The notes beneath the pieces were generated by a model. That model ran no database searches. It saw only the letters and a program-made list of their open reading frames with translations, and was not told the origin of the DNA. A DNA stretch of 64,000 bases from Glycomyces artemisiae (lineage in GTDB: Bacteria > Actinomycetota > Actinomycetes > Mycobacteriales > Micromonosporaceae), in contig NZ_PVTJ01000011.1 of NCBI RefSeq assembly GCF_003002955.1, positions 1 to 64,000 of the forward strand, given 5' to 3'. Made by a program: the position numbers and the translations under genes. Positions within the stretch are counted from its first letter, which is position 1, and each line of letters opens with the position of its first letter. Shown here piece by piece: positions 43,109 through 51,979 of this stretch.

Positions 43109-44110
43109 TCAAGCCTCGCCGCGCTCCCGGGCCGCGACGACGCCCGCGAGGGCCGCGGCCGTGCGGGCGACCGTGGCATCCGGGTCCGCGGCGAGGGGCC
43201 GGAGCAGGTCGAGCGCGAGGCCCGGCGGGAGCTCGGCGAGGGCCTGGACCAGGCGCAGCCGCGCCGCGGGCGCGGCAGAGGCGAGGGCGTCGGCGAGGTC
43301 GTAGGCGATGGCCGCGGCGGGCCCGGGGTCGGCGGCGAGCGCGCCGAGGACTTCGGCGGCGTCGACGTCGTTGGCGCCCTTGACGATCATGTCGACGAGG
43401 ACCGGGATCGCGGCGGCGCTCCCCCGGACGCCGAGCGCGAGGGCGGCGCGGGCGCGCACCGCGGTGTCCACATCGTCCAGGACGGTGTCGAGCGCCGTGG
43501 AGGACTCGTCGCCGGGGATCTCGGCGAGGGCCGTGGCGGCGCGCAGCCGCACGGCGGCGTCCGGCGATGCCAGGCCGGGGACGAGGCTCGCGACGACGCC
43601 GCTGTCAGCGCGGGCGAGGGCCCACTGGAGGGCCCCGGCGACGTGCGGGTCCGCTTCCGCGAGCACGGCTTCGACGAGCAGGGCGGGGGGCAGTTCGGCT
43701 TCGAGTGCGGCCTGCTGGCGGCGGGCCGCGCTCGCGGAGCCGAGGCCGCGGAGCAGCTCCACGATGCGGAGCACGTCCTCCCAGCCTTCGGGGTCGGAGG
43801 CGTCGACGGCCTTGAGCCGCTTGAGGAGTTCACGCTCGCGGGCGAGGCGCTCCTCGGCGGCGGCGGTGAGGTCGGCGATGAGCGCGGCGGGCGCGAACCC
43901 CGGGTCGTCGAGGACCGCGCCGATCTGGCGCAGCGACAGGCCCAGGGTCCGCAGGCTCTCCACGTGGAAGATCCGCCGGATGTCGGCGTCGGCGTACTCG
44001 CGGTAGCCCCCGGTGGTGCGGCCGGTCGGCCGCACCAGGCCGAGACTGTCGTAGTGCCGGAGCATCCTGGTGGAGACGCCGGAGCGGCGCGCGACCTCGC
44101 CGATGAGCAT
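43109..44110 (-). CDS. MerR family regulator fused to HEAT repeats
   Basis: 333 residues. The N-terminus is a MerR winged helix (LIGEVARRSGVSTRMLRHYDSLGLV, then GYREYADADIRRI). A coiled coil (residues 80-105) follows, and the C-terminal 220 residues are Ala-rich HEAT/PBS-type repeats (for example SPDAAVRLRAATALAEIP). The repeat domain replaces a usual small-ligand domain. ATG 44110 shares one base with the stop of the HEAT protein upstream (TAATG). A TTGACA promoter with an inverted repeat in the spacer precedes the pair. Confidence 0.9.
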   Translation of the reverse strand: MLIGEVARRSGVSTRMLRHYDSLGLVRPTGRTTGGYREYADADIRRIFHVESLRTLGLSLRQIGAVLDDPGFAPAALIADLTAAAEERLARERELLKRLKAVDASDPEGWEDVLRIVELLRGLGSASAARRQQAALEAELPPALLVEAVLAEADPHVAGALQWALARADSGVVASLVPGLASPDAAVRLRAATALAEIPGDESSTALDTVLDDVDTAVRARAALALGVRGSAAAIPVLVDMIVKGANDVDAAEVLGALAADPGPAAAIAYDLADALASAAPAARLRLVQALAELPPGLALDLLRPLAADPDATVARTAAALAGVVAARERGEA

Positions 44111-44760
44111 TACGCCCCCGGTTCCCGGCCGCCGAGCGCGGCGAGCCGCTTCGCGGCGTCCACGGCGGGCTCGAACGCGGCGTCGGGGTCGCGCAGGAGC
44201 CGCTCCGTCGCCGCCGCGTGGGCCGCCACGACCGGGTCCTCGTTCGCCATGGCGTCCTTGAGGACCGGCTCGGCGTGCTCGCCGAGGGCCGCGAGGGCGC
44301 GGCTCAGGCTGCGCTGCACTTCCCGCCCACCGCGCCCGAACTGGGCGGCGAGTTCTTCGGCGAGCGCGCGCTCCCCGCCGTCGGGAACGAGGACCACGGC
44401 CGCGCGCCAGGCGGCGCGGGCGGCCTCGTCGTCCCCGTCGCGCAGCAGGTCCCGCGTGATCGCGGGCCAGGCGCGCGCGTCGCCGACCTTCGACAGCGTG
44501 TGCAGCGCCTGGGCGCGGGCCTGCGCGTTCGGCGATGCGAGCTCGGCGAGCAGCAGCGGGACAACGGCGTCGGCGGGCAGCCGGGTCAGCGCCCACGTGA
44601 GCATGTCGCGGACGTAGAAGTCCGGCTCGACCGCGCACCGCGCGATCAGGGCCTCGGCCAGCGCCGGGTCGGGCTCGGTGCCCGCGGCGAGGGCGGCCTT
44701 GAGCCGCACCGAGGCGTCGCGGGCGGCGAGCGCGCCGGTGAGCGTGCGTGTCGTGTCCAT
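44110..44760 (-). CDS. HEAT-repeat protein
   Basis: 216 residues of helical repeats: VRLKAALAAG, YVRDMLTWALTRLPADAVV, ARAQALHTLSKVGDARAW, EVQRSLSRALAALGEHAEP. There is no catalytic motif or signal peptide. GGAGGTGG precedes ATG 44760. It is co-transcribed with a MerR-HEAT regulator, so the two may bind each other through the repeats. Confidence 0.85.
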   Translation of the reverse strand: MDTTRTLTGALAARDASVRLKAALAAGTEPDPALAEALIARCAVEPDFYVRDMLTWALTRLPADAVVPLLLAELASPNAQARAQALHTLSKVGDARAWPAITRDLLRDGDDEAARAAWRAAVVLVPDGGERALAEELAAQFGRGGREVQRSLSRALAALGEHAEPVLKDAMANEDPVVAAHAAATERLLRDPDAAFEPAVDAAKRLAALGGREPGA

Positions 44761-44780
44761 GGGGACCACCTCCGCCGTCA

Positions 44781-44811
44781 AGTGAAGACCTTGCCATCGT
44801 GTCAATGTCAA
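44781..44811 (-). promoter_or_regulatory. MerR-type promoter of the HEAT/MerR operon
   Basis: On the minus strand TTGACA (44811-44806), directly repeated as TTGACA (44805-44800), is followed after 19 bp by TTCACT (44786-44781). The spacer contains TTGCC-N5-GTCAA, an imperfect dyad. A long 19-bp spacer with an internal dyad is typical of promoters activated by MerR proteins. Confidence 0.5.
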
Positions 44812-44902
44812 GCGGTTCGCGGGGGAATTCGCGGCGGACCGATGAGTCCGGGGCGCGCACGCGGTCATAGAGGGAGACACTGAATCGAGAGAGGACCGCA
44901 TC

Positions 44903-46267
44903 ATGAGCCTGCCGCCCGCGCCCCCCGGTGGTTTCCGGACCTTCCTGCACGTGCTGGTCAACACGGCCGTTGCGAACGTGACCACGAGCTTCCTGTGGTT
45001 CGGGCTGACGTTCTGGATCTACGTGGAGACGCGGAACGTGATCGCCTCCGCCGTGGTCGCCGCCTCGTACATGATCTTCGTGTCGCTGTTCGGCATGTTC
45101 TTCGGCACGCTCGTGGACCGCTTCCAGAAGAAGGCCGTGATGCTGTGGGCGACCCTCGCGGCGCTCGCGGTGTTCGTCCTCGACGCGGCGTTCTTCTTCG
45201 CGGTGGGCGAGGAGCGGATGCGGGACCTGTCGCTGCCGTGGTTCTGGATCTTCACGGTGGTGATGCTCGCGGGCGCGGTCGTGGAGCAGCTGCGCGGGAT
45301 CGCGCTGTCGACGACGGTGACGCTGCTGGTCCCGGCGGACCGGCACGCGAACGCGAACGGCCTGGTCGGGACCGTCCAGGGCGTGGCGATGCTGGTGACG
45401 AGCGTGTTCAGCGGCCTGGCGATCGGGTTCCTGGGCATGGGCTGGACGATGATCATCGGCATCGCCGCGCTCGCGCTGACGCTGCTGCACCTGGTGCCGC
45501 TGGCGATCCCCGAGGAACGGAAGGCCGAGAGCGAGGCGCCGGGTTCACTGGTGGACCTGCGCGGCGGCTGGCTCGCGGTGCGGGCGGTGCCGGGCCTGGT
45601 GGCGCTGGTGCTGTTCACGACGTTGAACAACCTGTTCGGCGGGGTCGCGATGGCGGTCATGGACCCGTACGGGATCGACATGTTCGGCGTCGAGGGCTGG
45701 GGTATCTGGTTCGCGGTGGCGTCGACGGGGTTCATCGCGGGCGGCGCGGTCGTCGCCAAGCGGGGCATCGGGAGCAACCCGATCCGCACGATCCTGCTCG
45801 TGGTGATCGCGCTGGGCCTGGCGGGCGCGGTGTCGGCGGTGCGGGAGCTGGGGTGGCTGTTCATCCTGGGCGTGTGGCTGTTCATGGCGCTGATCCCGGC
45901 CGCGGAGGCCGCGGAGCAGACGGTGATCCAGCGGGTGGTGCCGTTCGAGAAGCAGGGCCGGGTGTTCGGGTTCGCGATGACGTTCGAGGCCGCGGCCGCA
46001 CCGGTGACGGCCCTGGTGATCGCGCCGGTCGCGGAGCTGCTGGTGATCCCGTACATGCGGACCGACGAGGGGCGGCGGCAGTGGGAGTGGCTGCTGGGGA
46101 CCGGGGAGTCGCGGGGCATCGCGCTGATCCTGCTCCTCGGCGGCCTCGTCTGCGCGGCGCTCGCGGTCCTCGCGATGCTCGCGCCGCAGTACCGGCAGCT
46201 GAGCGCGAAATACCGTGCGGCCGTTGAGGAGTCGCAGGCCGAGGAGCCGGAGCAGGTCGCCGCCTGA
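44903..46267 (+). CDS. MFS transporter (DHA3/MFS_3-like)
   Basis: 454-residue transporter with 12 membrane segments. The first cytoplasmic loop has GMFFGTLVDRFQKKAVM, in place of the classic GxLaDrxGrr motif. A hydrophilic Glu-rich C-terminal tail (ESQAEEPEQVAA) is present. It is divergent from the HEAT/MerR operon, so it may be the MerR target. A single drug or macrolide exporter is likely; the substrate is unknown. Confidence 0.9.
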   Translation: MSLPPAPPGGFRTFLHVLVNTAVANVTTSFLWFGLTFWIYVETRNVIASAVVAASYMIFVSLFGMFFGTLVDRFQKKAVMLWATLAALAVFVLDAAFFFAVGEERMRDLSLPWFWIFTVVMLAGAVVEQLRGIALSTTVTLLVPADRHANANGLVGTVQGVAMLVTSVFSGLAIGFLGMGWTMIIGIAALALTLLHLVPLAIPEERKAESEAPGSLVDLRGGWLAVRAVPGLVALVLFTTLNNLFGGVAMAVMDPYGIDMFGVEGWGIWFAVASTGFIAGGAVVAKRGIGSNPIRTILLVVIALGLAGAVSAVRELGWLFILGVWLFMALIPAAEAAEQTVIQRVVPFEKQGRVFGFAMTFEAAAAPVTALVIAPVAELLVIPYMRTDEGRRQWEWLLGTGESRGIALILLLGGLVCAALAVLAMLAPQYRQLSAKYRAAVEESQAEEPEQVAA

Positions 46268-46276
46268 CCCTGCTGC

Positions 46277-46282
46277 TAGATT
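46277..46282 (+). promoter_or_regulatory. -10 element of leaderless MFS transcript
   Basis: TAGATT lies 7 nt before GTG 46290, with no ribosome site. Confidence 0.45.
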
Positions 46283-46289
46283 TCCCGCC

Positions 46290-47450
46290 GTGACGAAGGT
46301 GATGATGGGGCCGCTGTACCTGGCGGGGTTCACCACGGCGTTCGGCGCGCACGGCATCGCCTCCGTGCTCGGGGCCGAGTCGGACGACATCGGCCTCACG
46401 CTCCTGGGCCTCGGCGCGGTCCTGGCGCTGTACGACGTCGCGGAAGTGATCTTGAAGCCGGTCTTCGGGGCGCTGTCGGACCGGATCGGCGCGAAACCGG
46501 TGATCGTCGGCGGACTCGCGGCGTTCGTGCTCGCTTCGCTCGCGGCCCTGATCGATCCGACGCCGCTCGTGTTCGCCGTCGCCAGGCTCGGGCAGGGCGC
46601 GGCGGCCTCGGCGTTCTCCCCCGCCTCGTCGGCGGCGGTCGCGCGCCTCGCGGGCCGCGAACGGCTCGGCCGGTACTTCGGGCGGTACGGCGCGTGGAAG
46701 AGCCTCGGATACGTGCTCGGCCCGCTCATCGGCGTGGGCCTGACGCACCTGTTCGGCATCGAGGCGGTCTATGTGGCCCTCGCGGTGCTCGCGGCCGTCG
46801 CCGCGGTCTGGACGCTCGCGTCGCTGCCCGCCCTGCCGGTCGTACCCCGACCCCGATATACCCTTGCCGACCTGGTCAGACAGACCACCGAGCGGGGCTT
46901 CCTCGTGCCGACCGCGCTGCTCGCGACCACCACGGCGGTGCTCGGCGTGGCGGTCGGGTTCCTGCCGCTCCTCGCGGTCCGGCTCGACCTGCCCGCGCTC
47001 ACGGGCGCGGCGGCCGTCGCGGTGCTGGCGCTGGCGTCGACGGCGGTGCAGCCGCTCGTGGGGCGGCTGCGCGACGCGGACCGGATCGCCGACCGCACCG
47101 GGACCTCGGCCGGGCTCGCGCTGGCGGCGGTCGCGCTGGGGCTCATCGCGGTTGCGCCGCACTGGTCGACGCTGCTCGGGTCGGCGGTGCTGCTGGGCGT
47201 CACCGTGGGGTCGGTCACGCCGCTGGCGTTCGCGCACCTCGCGGCGGCAACGCCCGAGGAGCGCATGGGCCGCACCATGGGCAACGCCGAACTCGGCCGC
47301 GAACTCGGCGACGCGGGCGGCCCACTGCTCGTCGGCGCGATAGCCACGGCCGCAACGCTTCCGGTGGCGCTGGGCGCATTGGCGGCGCTGAGTCTCGCCT
47401 CGGCGGGGCTGGCCCGGTTCGGCCTCGTGCGGCGCCGGCCGGTCGGCTGA
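46290..47450 (+). CDS. MFS transporter
   Basis: 386 residues with 12 membrane segments. The loop 2-3 motif is VFGALSDRIGAKPVIVGG, and the antiporter-like segment GAWKSLGYVLGPLIGVGL is in helix 5. It starts at GTG 46290 with the leaderless layout; the longer frame from 46215 reads into the previous gene. It lies 22 bp after the first MFS gene but appears to have its own promoter. It is convergent with murF, with 3 bp between. Confidence 0.9.
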   Translation: MTKVMMGPLYLAGFTTAFGAHGIASVLGAESDDIGLTLLGLGAVLALYDVAEVILKPVFGALSDRIGAKPVIVGGLAAFVLASLAALIDPTPLVFAVARLGQGAAASAFSPASSAAVARLAGRERLGRYFGRYGAWKSLGYVLGPLIGVGLTHLFGIEAVYVALAVLAAVAAVWTLASLPALPVVPRPRYTLADLVRQTTERGFLVPTALLATTTAVLGVAVGFLPLLAVRLDLPALTGAAAVAVLALASTAVQPLVGRLRDADRIADRTGTSAGLALAAVALGLIAVAPHWSTLLGSAVLLGVTVGSVTPLAFAHLAAATPEERMGRTMGNAELGRELGDAGGPLLVGAIATAATLPVALGALAALSLASAGLARFGLVRRRPVG

Positions 47451-47453
47451 CGC

Positions 47454-48812
47454 TCAGGAGCGGGCGAGGGCTTCGACCGCGTCCGCCACCTCGTCGAGAC
47501 CGGCCGCTCGGGAGGCCTTGACGAGGACGACGTCACCCGGGGCGAGGCGGTCGCGGAGCCAGTCGGCGGCGCTCCCGTTGTCCGGCAAGGCGACCGCGCC
47601 CTTCCCCGCGCCCTCGGCGAGGAGGCGGGCCTCCGCTCCTACCGCGACCACGATGTCGGCCCGGGCGGCCGCATACGCGCCGATGCGGCGGTGCTCGGCG
47701 TCGGCGACCGAACCGAGTTCGGCCATCTCCCCCAGGACCGCGATGCGCCGACCGCCCTCGATCACCGCCAGCGAGTCGAGCGCCGCCAGACACGAATCGG
47801 GGTTGGCGTTGTAGGAGTCGTTGAGGAGCACCACGCCGTTGCCGAGTTCGCGCAGTTCCATGCGCCACTTGGAGAGCGAGGCGGTCGCCAGCGCCTTCGC
47901 GGCCGCGTCCAGCGGCACGCCCGCCGCGAGTCCCGCAGCAGCCGCCGCGGCGGCGTTGAGCGCCTGGTGGGCGCCCGTGACCGGGAGCGCGACCCGGGCC
48001 GTCCCCTCCGCGATCCGCAGCGCGAAGGTCGGGCGGCCGAGGCGGTCCAGGGCCAGGTCCGCGACGCGCACATCGGCTTCCCGCTCGCGGCCGAAGGTGA
48101 GCACCGGCCCGTCGGTGAGGGCGCGCATCGCGGCGACGCGCGGGTCGTCGGCGTTGAGGACCGCCGTGCCGCCCGGGGCGAGTCCCTGCACGAGTTCGCC
48201 TTTCGCCTTCGCGATGGCGTCGCGGGTCTTCATGTAGCTCAGGTGCGCCTGGCCGACGTTCAGCACCACGCCGATGTCGGGCGAGGCGAGCGTCGCGAGG
48301 TCGGCGATGTCGCCGCGCCGCCGCGCGCCCATCTCCAGGACCAGGTGGCGGGTGCCGGCGTCGGCGCGGAGCATCGTGATCGGGGTGCCGAGCTCGTTGT
48401 TCAGCGACCCGGCGGTGGCGACCGTGGGCGCGGCGCTGCCGAGCACCGCCGCGATGAGGTCCTTGGTGCCCGTCTTCCCTTGGGAGCCGGTCACTCCCGT
48501 GACGGTGAGGCCGCCGTGCAGGAGCGCCACCACATGGGCGGCCAGGGCCTGGAGCGCGTCCTGCGCGTCGCCGACGACCACCGTGGGCAGCACGGTCGGG
48601 CGCGAGCCGAGCACGGCGACGGCGCCCGCGTCGCCGGCCTGGGCGGCGAAGTCGTGGCCGTCGGCCTGGTCGCCCGCGAAGGCGACGAAGAGGCCGCCGG
48701 GGGCGGCGTCGCGGCCGTCGAGGACGGCCGGGCCGGTGACCCTGACGGCGGGGTCGCCCGCGACGGTCCCGCCGGTGATCGCGGCGATGTCGCCGAGGTC
48801 GAGCGGGATCAT
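47454..48812 (-). CDS. murF: UDP-MurNAc-tripeptide--D-alanyl-D-Ala/D-Lac ligase (MurF), van-linked copy
   Basis: Cytoplasmic Mur ligase (452 residues) that adds the terminal dipeptide to the UDP-MurNAc-tripeptide. The ATP site is [13 protein letters not shown]; Mur motifs are [11 protein letters not shown], and [10 protein letters not shown]. It is divergent from vanH, so it is probably a second, resistance-linked murF able to use D-Ala-D-Lac, as found near vanHAX in several actinomycetes. It starts at ATG 48812 behind CGGAG. Without the rest of the genome it is not certain that a housekeeping copy exists elsewhere. Confidence 0.93.
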   Translation of the reverse strand: MIPLDLGDIAAITGGTVAGDPAVRVTGPAVLDGRDAAPGGLFVAFAGDQADGHDFAAQAGDAGAVAVLGSRPTVLPTVVVGDAQDALQALAAHVVALLHGGLTVTGVTGSQGKTGTKDLIAAVLGSAAPTVATAGSLNNELGTPITMLRADAGTRHLVLEMGARRRGDIADLATLASPDIGVVLNVGQAHLSYMKTRDAIAKAKGELVQGLAPGGTAVLNADDPRVAAMRALTDGPVLTFGREREADVRVADLALDRLGRPTFALRIAEGTARVALPVTGAHQALNAAAAAAAGLAAGVPLDAAAKALATASLSKWRMELRELGNGVVLLNDSYNANPDSCLAALDSLAVIEGGRRIAVLGEMAELGSVADAEHRRIGAYAAARADIVVAVGAEARLLAEGAGKGAVALPDNGSAADWLRDRLAPGDVVLVKASRAAGLDEVADAVEALARS

Positions 48813-48866
48813 GCGGCGGCTCCGGTGCGGTTCGGTGTCATGCGGGGAAGTCAAGGCCGCGGGAGG

Positions 48867-48929
48867 TATCGCGGGCGTATGGAAATCCGCATACGCCCTG
48901 ACAACACGGACGGGTCGAGACTCCTCGCC
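48867..48929 (+). promoter_or_regulatory. VanR-like box and leaderless vanH promoter
   Basis: The box at 48867-48898 shares TATCGC, GC-TAT-GAAA and CGCATACG in the same order with the region before vanY (53767-53798). From the end of CGCATACG there are exactly 21 nt to GAGACT (48917-48922), then 7 nt to ATG 48930. Within the box CGTATG / CGCATACG forms an inverted repeat. Confidence 0.65.
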
Positions 48930-49904
48930 ATGACCGAAAGCGAACCCGCCCGCATCGCCGTCTTCGGGTGCGGTCCGGACGAGGCCGACGCGTTCCGCGC
49001 CCTGGCCGACCGGATCGACCCGGTGCTCACCGACGCGCCCGTCACGGAGGCCAACGTCGCGCTGGCGTCCGGGGCCCGGTGCATCAGCATCGGGCACAAG
49101 ACCCGCGTGTCGAGCGCGACGCTGCTCGCGCTCAAGCGCGCCGGCGTCGAGTACATCTCCACCAGGAGCGTCGGCTGCAACCACGTGAACGTGAAGTACG
49201 CCGAGAGCATCGGCATCACCGTCGAGAATGTCGCGTACTCGCCCGACAGCATCGCCGACTACACGCTGATGCTCATGCTCATGGTGCTGCGCAACGCCAG
49301 GTCGACGGTGCTGCGCGCCGACGTCCACGACTACCGGCTGTACGAGGAGCGCGGCCGGGAGCTGCGGGACCTCACGGTAGGCGTGGTCGGGACGGGGCGG
49401 ATCGGCGCGGCGGTGCTCGACCGGCTGCGCGGGTTCGGGTGCCGGGTGATCGCGTTCGACAAGCGGCCCAAGGCCGACGCGGAGTACCTGCCGCTGGACC
49501 GGCTGCTGCGCGAGAGCGACGTGGTCACGCTGCACACGCCCCTGAACGCGGGCACGCACCACCTCCTCGACCGCGGCCGCATCCACCGGCTCAAGCCCGG
49601 CGCGGTCGTCGTCAACACCGGGCGGGGCCCGCTCATCGACACCGAGGCGCTGGTCCCGGCCCTGGAGGCCGGGCGGCTCGGCGGCGCGGCGCTCGACGTC
49701 ATCGAGGGCGAGGAGGGCGTGTTCTACGCCGACCGGCGGGACCGGCTCGTCGGGAACAACGCGCTGGAGCGGCTCCAGAAGCTGCCGAACGTGATCATCA
49801 GCCCGCACACCGCGTACTACACCGACCGGGCGCTGCGCGACACCGTGGAGCACTCGGTCGCGGGCTGCCTTCGCTACGAGGAGAAGAGGAATCAGCATGG
49901 CTAG
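48930..49904 (+). CDS. vanH: D-lactate dehydrogenase VanH
   Basis: Reduces pyruvate to D-lactate for D-Ala-D-Lac synthesis. 324 residues, the usual VanH length. NAD motif [10 protein letters not shown], catalytic Arg in [11 protein letters not shown], Glu in IEGEEGVFY and His in [14 protein letters not shown] chose ATG 48930 rather than in-frame ATG 48879, because the latter lies inside the VanR-like box. It overlaps vanA by 8 bp and is the first gene of vanH-vanA-vanX-GNAT. Confidence 0.96.
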   Translation: MTESEPARIAVFGCGPDEADAFRALADRIDPVLTDAPVTEANVALASGARCISIGHKTRVSSATLLALKRAGVEYISTRSVGCNHVNVKYAESIGITVENVAYSPDSIADYTLMLMLMVLRNARSTVLRADVHDYRLYEERGRELRDLTVGVVGTGRIGAAVLDRLRGFGCRVIAFDKRPKADAEYLPLDRLLRESDVVTLHTPLNAGTHHLLDRGRIHRLKPGAVVVNTGRGPLIDTEALVPALEAGRLGGAALDVIEGEEGVFYADRRDRLVGNNALERLQKLPNVIISPHTAYYTDRALRDTVEHSVAGCLRYEEKRNQHG

Positions 49905-50934
49905 GCTCAGGATCGCCGTCCTGTTCGGCGGTGCTTCGGAGGAGCACCCCGTGTCGGTGAAGTCGGCGCGGGAGGTCGCGAAGCACCTCGACACCGCGAA
50001 GTACGAGCCGCTGTACGTCGGGATCACCGAGGGCGGCGAGTGGCGGCTCTGCGAAGGGCCCGAAGGGGACTGGGAGCGGGACTCGCGCCCGGCGGTGCTC
50101 TCGCCCGACCGCGGCGTCCACGGGCTGCTGGTACTGGACCACGGGAAGTACGAGGAGGTCCGGCTCGACGCGGTCGTGCCGGTCCTGCACGGCCGGTACG
50201 GCGAGGACGGCTCGGTCCAGGGGCTCCTGGAGCTGTCGGGGATTCCCTACGCGGGCTGCGACATCGCGGGTTCGGCGCTGTGCATCGACAAGTCGCTGAC
50301 GTACCTGGTGGCGCGCAGCGCCGGGATCGCGGTGCCGGAGTTCCGGATCGTCGCCGAGGGCGAGGAGCCCGACCCGGCGTCGCTGAGGTACCCGGTGTTC
50401 GTGAAGCCCGCCAGGTCGGGGTCCTCGTTCGGGGTGAGCAAGGTGTCCGGCCCGGAGGAGCTGGCCGGCGCGATGGCGGAGGCGCGGCGGTACGACGCGA
50501 AGGTCCTCGTGGAAGAGGCCGTGGACGGCGCGGAGATCGGGTGTGCGATCCTGGGCAGCGGCCCGGACCTGGTCGCGGGCGAGGTGGACCGGATCGCCCT
50601 GACGCACGGGTTCTTCCGGATCCACCAGGAGGAACGGCCCGAGACCGGCTCGGACAACTCGGTGGCGATCGTCCCGGCCGACATCCCGGCCGCGTCGCGG
50701 ACGCTCGTCCAGGAGACCGCGAAGGCCGCGTACCGGGCCCTTGGCTGCAAAGGACTGTCGCGAGTGGACATGTTCCTCACGGAGGACGGCGGGGTCGTCC
50801 TCAACGAGGTGAACACCCTGCCGGGCATGACCTCCTACAGCCGCTATCCGCGGATGATGGCGGCGTCGGGGCTGGACATGGGGGCGGTGCTCGACCGGAT
50901 GATCGCCCTGGCGCTGACGGGAACGGGGCGTTGA
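49897..50934 (+). CDS. vanA: D-Alanine--D-lactate ligase VanA
   Basis: ATP-grasp ligase of 345 residues making the depsipeptide D-Ala-D-Lac, the basis of vancomycin-type resistance. It belongs to the D-Lac branch: [20 protein letters not shown], and the omega loop [17 protein letters not shown] with His243 at the position that selects lactate in VanA. Substrate Arg and metal residues are in [12 protein letters not shown] and [11 protein letters not shown]. Housekeeping Ddl enzymes differ in the omega loop (usually Tyr/Lys), so this is not a plain Ddl. Confidence 0.96.
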   Translation: MARLRIAVLFGGASEEHPVSVKSAREVAKHLDTAKYEPLYVGITEGGEWRLCEGPEGDWERDSRPAVLSPDRGVHGLLVLDHGKYEEVRLDAVVPVLHGRYGEDGSVQGLLELSGIPYAGCDIAGSALCIDKSLTYLVARSAGIAVPEFRIVAEGEEPDPASLRYPVFVKPARSGSSFGVSKVSGPEELAGAMAEARRYDAKVLVEEAVDGAEIGCAILGSGPDLVAGEVDRIALTHGFFRIHQEERPETGSDNSVAIVPADIPAASRTLVQETAKAAYRALGCKGLSRVDMFLTEDGGVVLNEVNTLPGMTSYSRYPRMMAASGLDMGAVLDRMIALALTGTGR

Positions 50935-51551
50935 GGGACGGCTTCGTCTTCGTCGACGAGGCGCTCCCGGGCGTCCGCTGGGACGCCGTGTACGCCGGGC
51001 CGCGCAACTTCACGGGGCGGCCGGTCGAGGGGTACCTCGCGGACCGGATCGCCGGGACCGTGGAGCTGTGCGCCGCGCTGGAGCGGGTCCAGGAGAAGGC
51101 GGCTTCGCTCGGCTTCGGCCTGCACCTGTGGGACGCGTACCGGCCGCAGCGCGCCGTGGACGCGTTCCTGCGCTGGGCCGAGGAGCCCGAGGACGGCGCG
51201 GCGAAGGCGCGGCACTACCCGAACATCGGGCGGCACGAGATGGTGGCGCGCGGCTACGTGGCGCCCCGCTCGGGCCACAGCCGCGGGTCCACCGTGGACC
51301 TGACGTTCTTCCGCCTGGACACCGGTGGGCTCGTGCCGATGGGCGGCGGACACGACCTCATGGACCCGGTCTCGCACCACGGCGCCGAGGGCGTGGCGGA
51401 GGTCGAAGCGGCGAACCGCCGGGACCTCAGATCGGTCATGGAGTCGTGCGGGTTCCAGGCGTATCCGTGGGAGTGGTGGCACTACACGCTGCGGGACGAG
51501 CCGTACCCCGACACGTACTTCGACTTCCCGATCGAGGAGGGGCCGTGCTGA
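50931..51551 (+). CDS. vanX: D-Ala-D-Ala dipeptidase VanX
   Basis: Zinc dipeptidase (206 residues) that removes normal D-Ala-D-Ala from the cytoplasm. With TTG 50931 as residue 1, zinc ligands are His116 and Asp123 (SGHSRGSTVDLT) and His184, with catalytic Glu181 (EWWHY) and Arg71 (DAYRPQ), the same numbering as enterococcal VanX. This supports the TTG start, which overlaps the vanA stop as TTGA. It overlaps the next gene by 7 bp. Confidence 0.96.
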   Translation: MRDGFVFVDEALPGVRWDAVYAGPRNFTGRPVEGYLADRIAGTVELCAALERVQEKAASLGFGLHLWDAYRPQRAVDAFLRWAEEPEDGAAKARHYPNIGRHEMVARGYVAPRSGHSRGSTVDLTFFRLDTGGLVPMGGGHDLMDPVSHHGAEGVAEVEAANRRDLRSVMESCGFQAYPWEWWHYTLRDEPYPDTYFDFPIEEGPC

Positions 51552-51979
51552 TCCGCAAGGCGCGCAAGGAGGACGCCGCGGCGCTCGCGGTCCTGCTCGG
51601 GCAGCTCGGCTACCCGCAGGACGAGGCGTCGGCGGCGGCCCGGATCGCGCAGTGGGACGCCGACGATTCCGGGGCGGTCCTGGTGGCCGATGACGGGGAG
51701 GTACTCGGCGTGATCGCCGTGCACGTCGCGCCGTTCTTCGAGCGCGAGGGCTCCTGGGGCCGGATCGTGGCGCTCGTCGTCGCCGAGGAGGCCCGCGGGC
51801 GCGGGGTCGGGGCGCGGCTCGTCGCGGCCGCGGAAGACTTCGCCGCCGCGCGCGGGTGCGTCCGGATGGAGGTCACCAGCAGCGACCGCCGGACCGGCGC
51901 GCACCGCTTCTACGAGGGCCGCGGGTACGAGAGCCAGGCCGGGCGGTCGTCGCGGTTCCTACGGCCGCTCGGCGGGTAG
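51545..51979 (+). CDS. GNAT family N-acetyltransferase coupled to vanX
   Basis: 144-residue acetyltransferase: VLIRKARKEDAAALAVLL at the start, the acetyl-CoA loop VVAEEARGRGVGARLVAAAE, and the C-terminal HRFYEGRGYESQ. GGAGG precedes GTG 51545, which lies inside vanX. The 3' end overlaps convergent vanS by 21 bp. Being the fourth gene of the vanHAX operon it should be induced with resistance. Its substrate is unknown; modification of the antibiotic, a wall precursor or a protein are all possible. Confidence 0.9.
   Translation: MLIRKARKEDAAALAVLLGQLGYPQDEASAAARIAQWDADDSGAVLVADDGEVLGVIAVHVAPFFEREGSWGRIVALVVAEEARGRGVGARLVAAAEDFAAARGCVRMEVTSSDRRTGAHRFYEGRGYESQAGRSSRFLRPLGG

Noticed and set aside
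48879..48929. In-frame upstream ATG 48879 as vanH start
   Set aside because: It lies inside the VanR-like box shared with vanY and would give a protein longer than normal VanH.
49897..50934. VanA as a housekeeping D-Ala-D-Ala ligase
   Set aside because: The omega-loop RIHQE, the DKSLTYLVA motif and overlap with vanH and vanX indicate the D-Ala-D-Lac branch.
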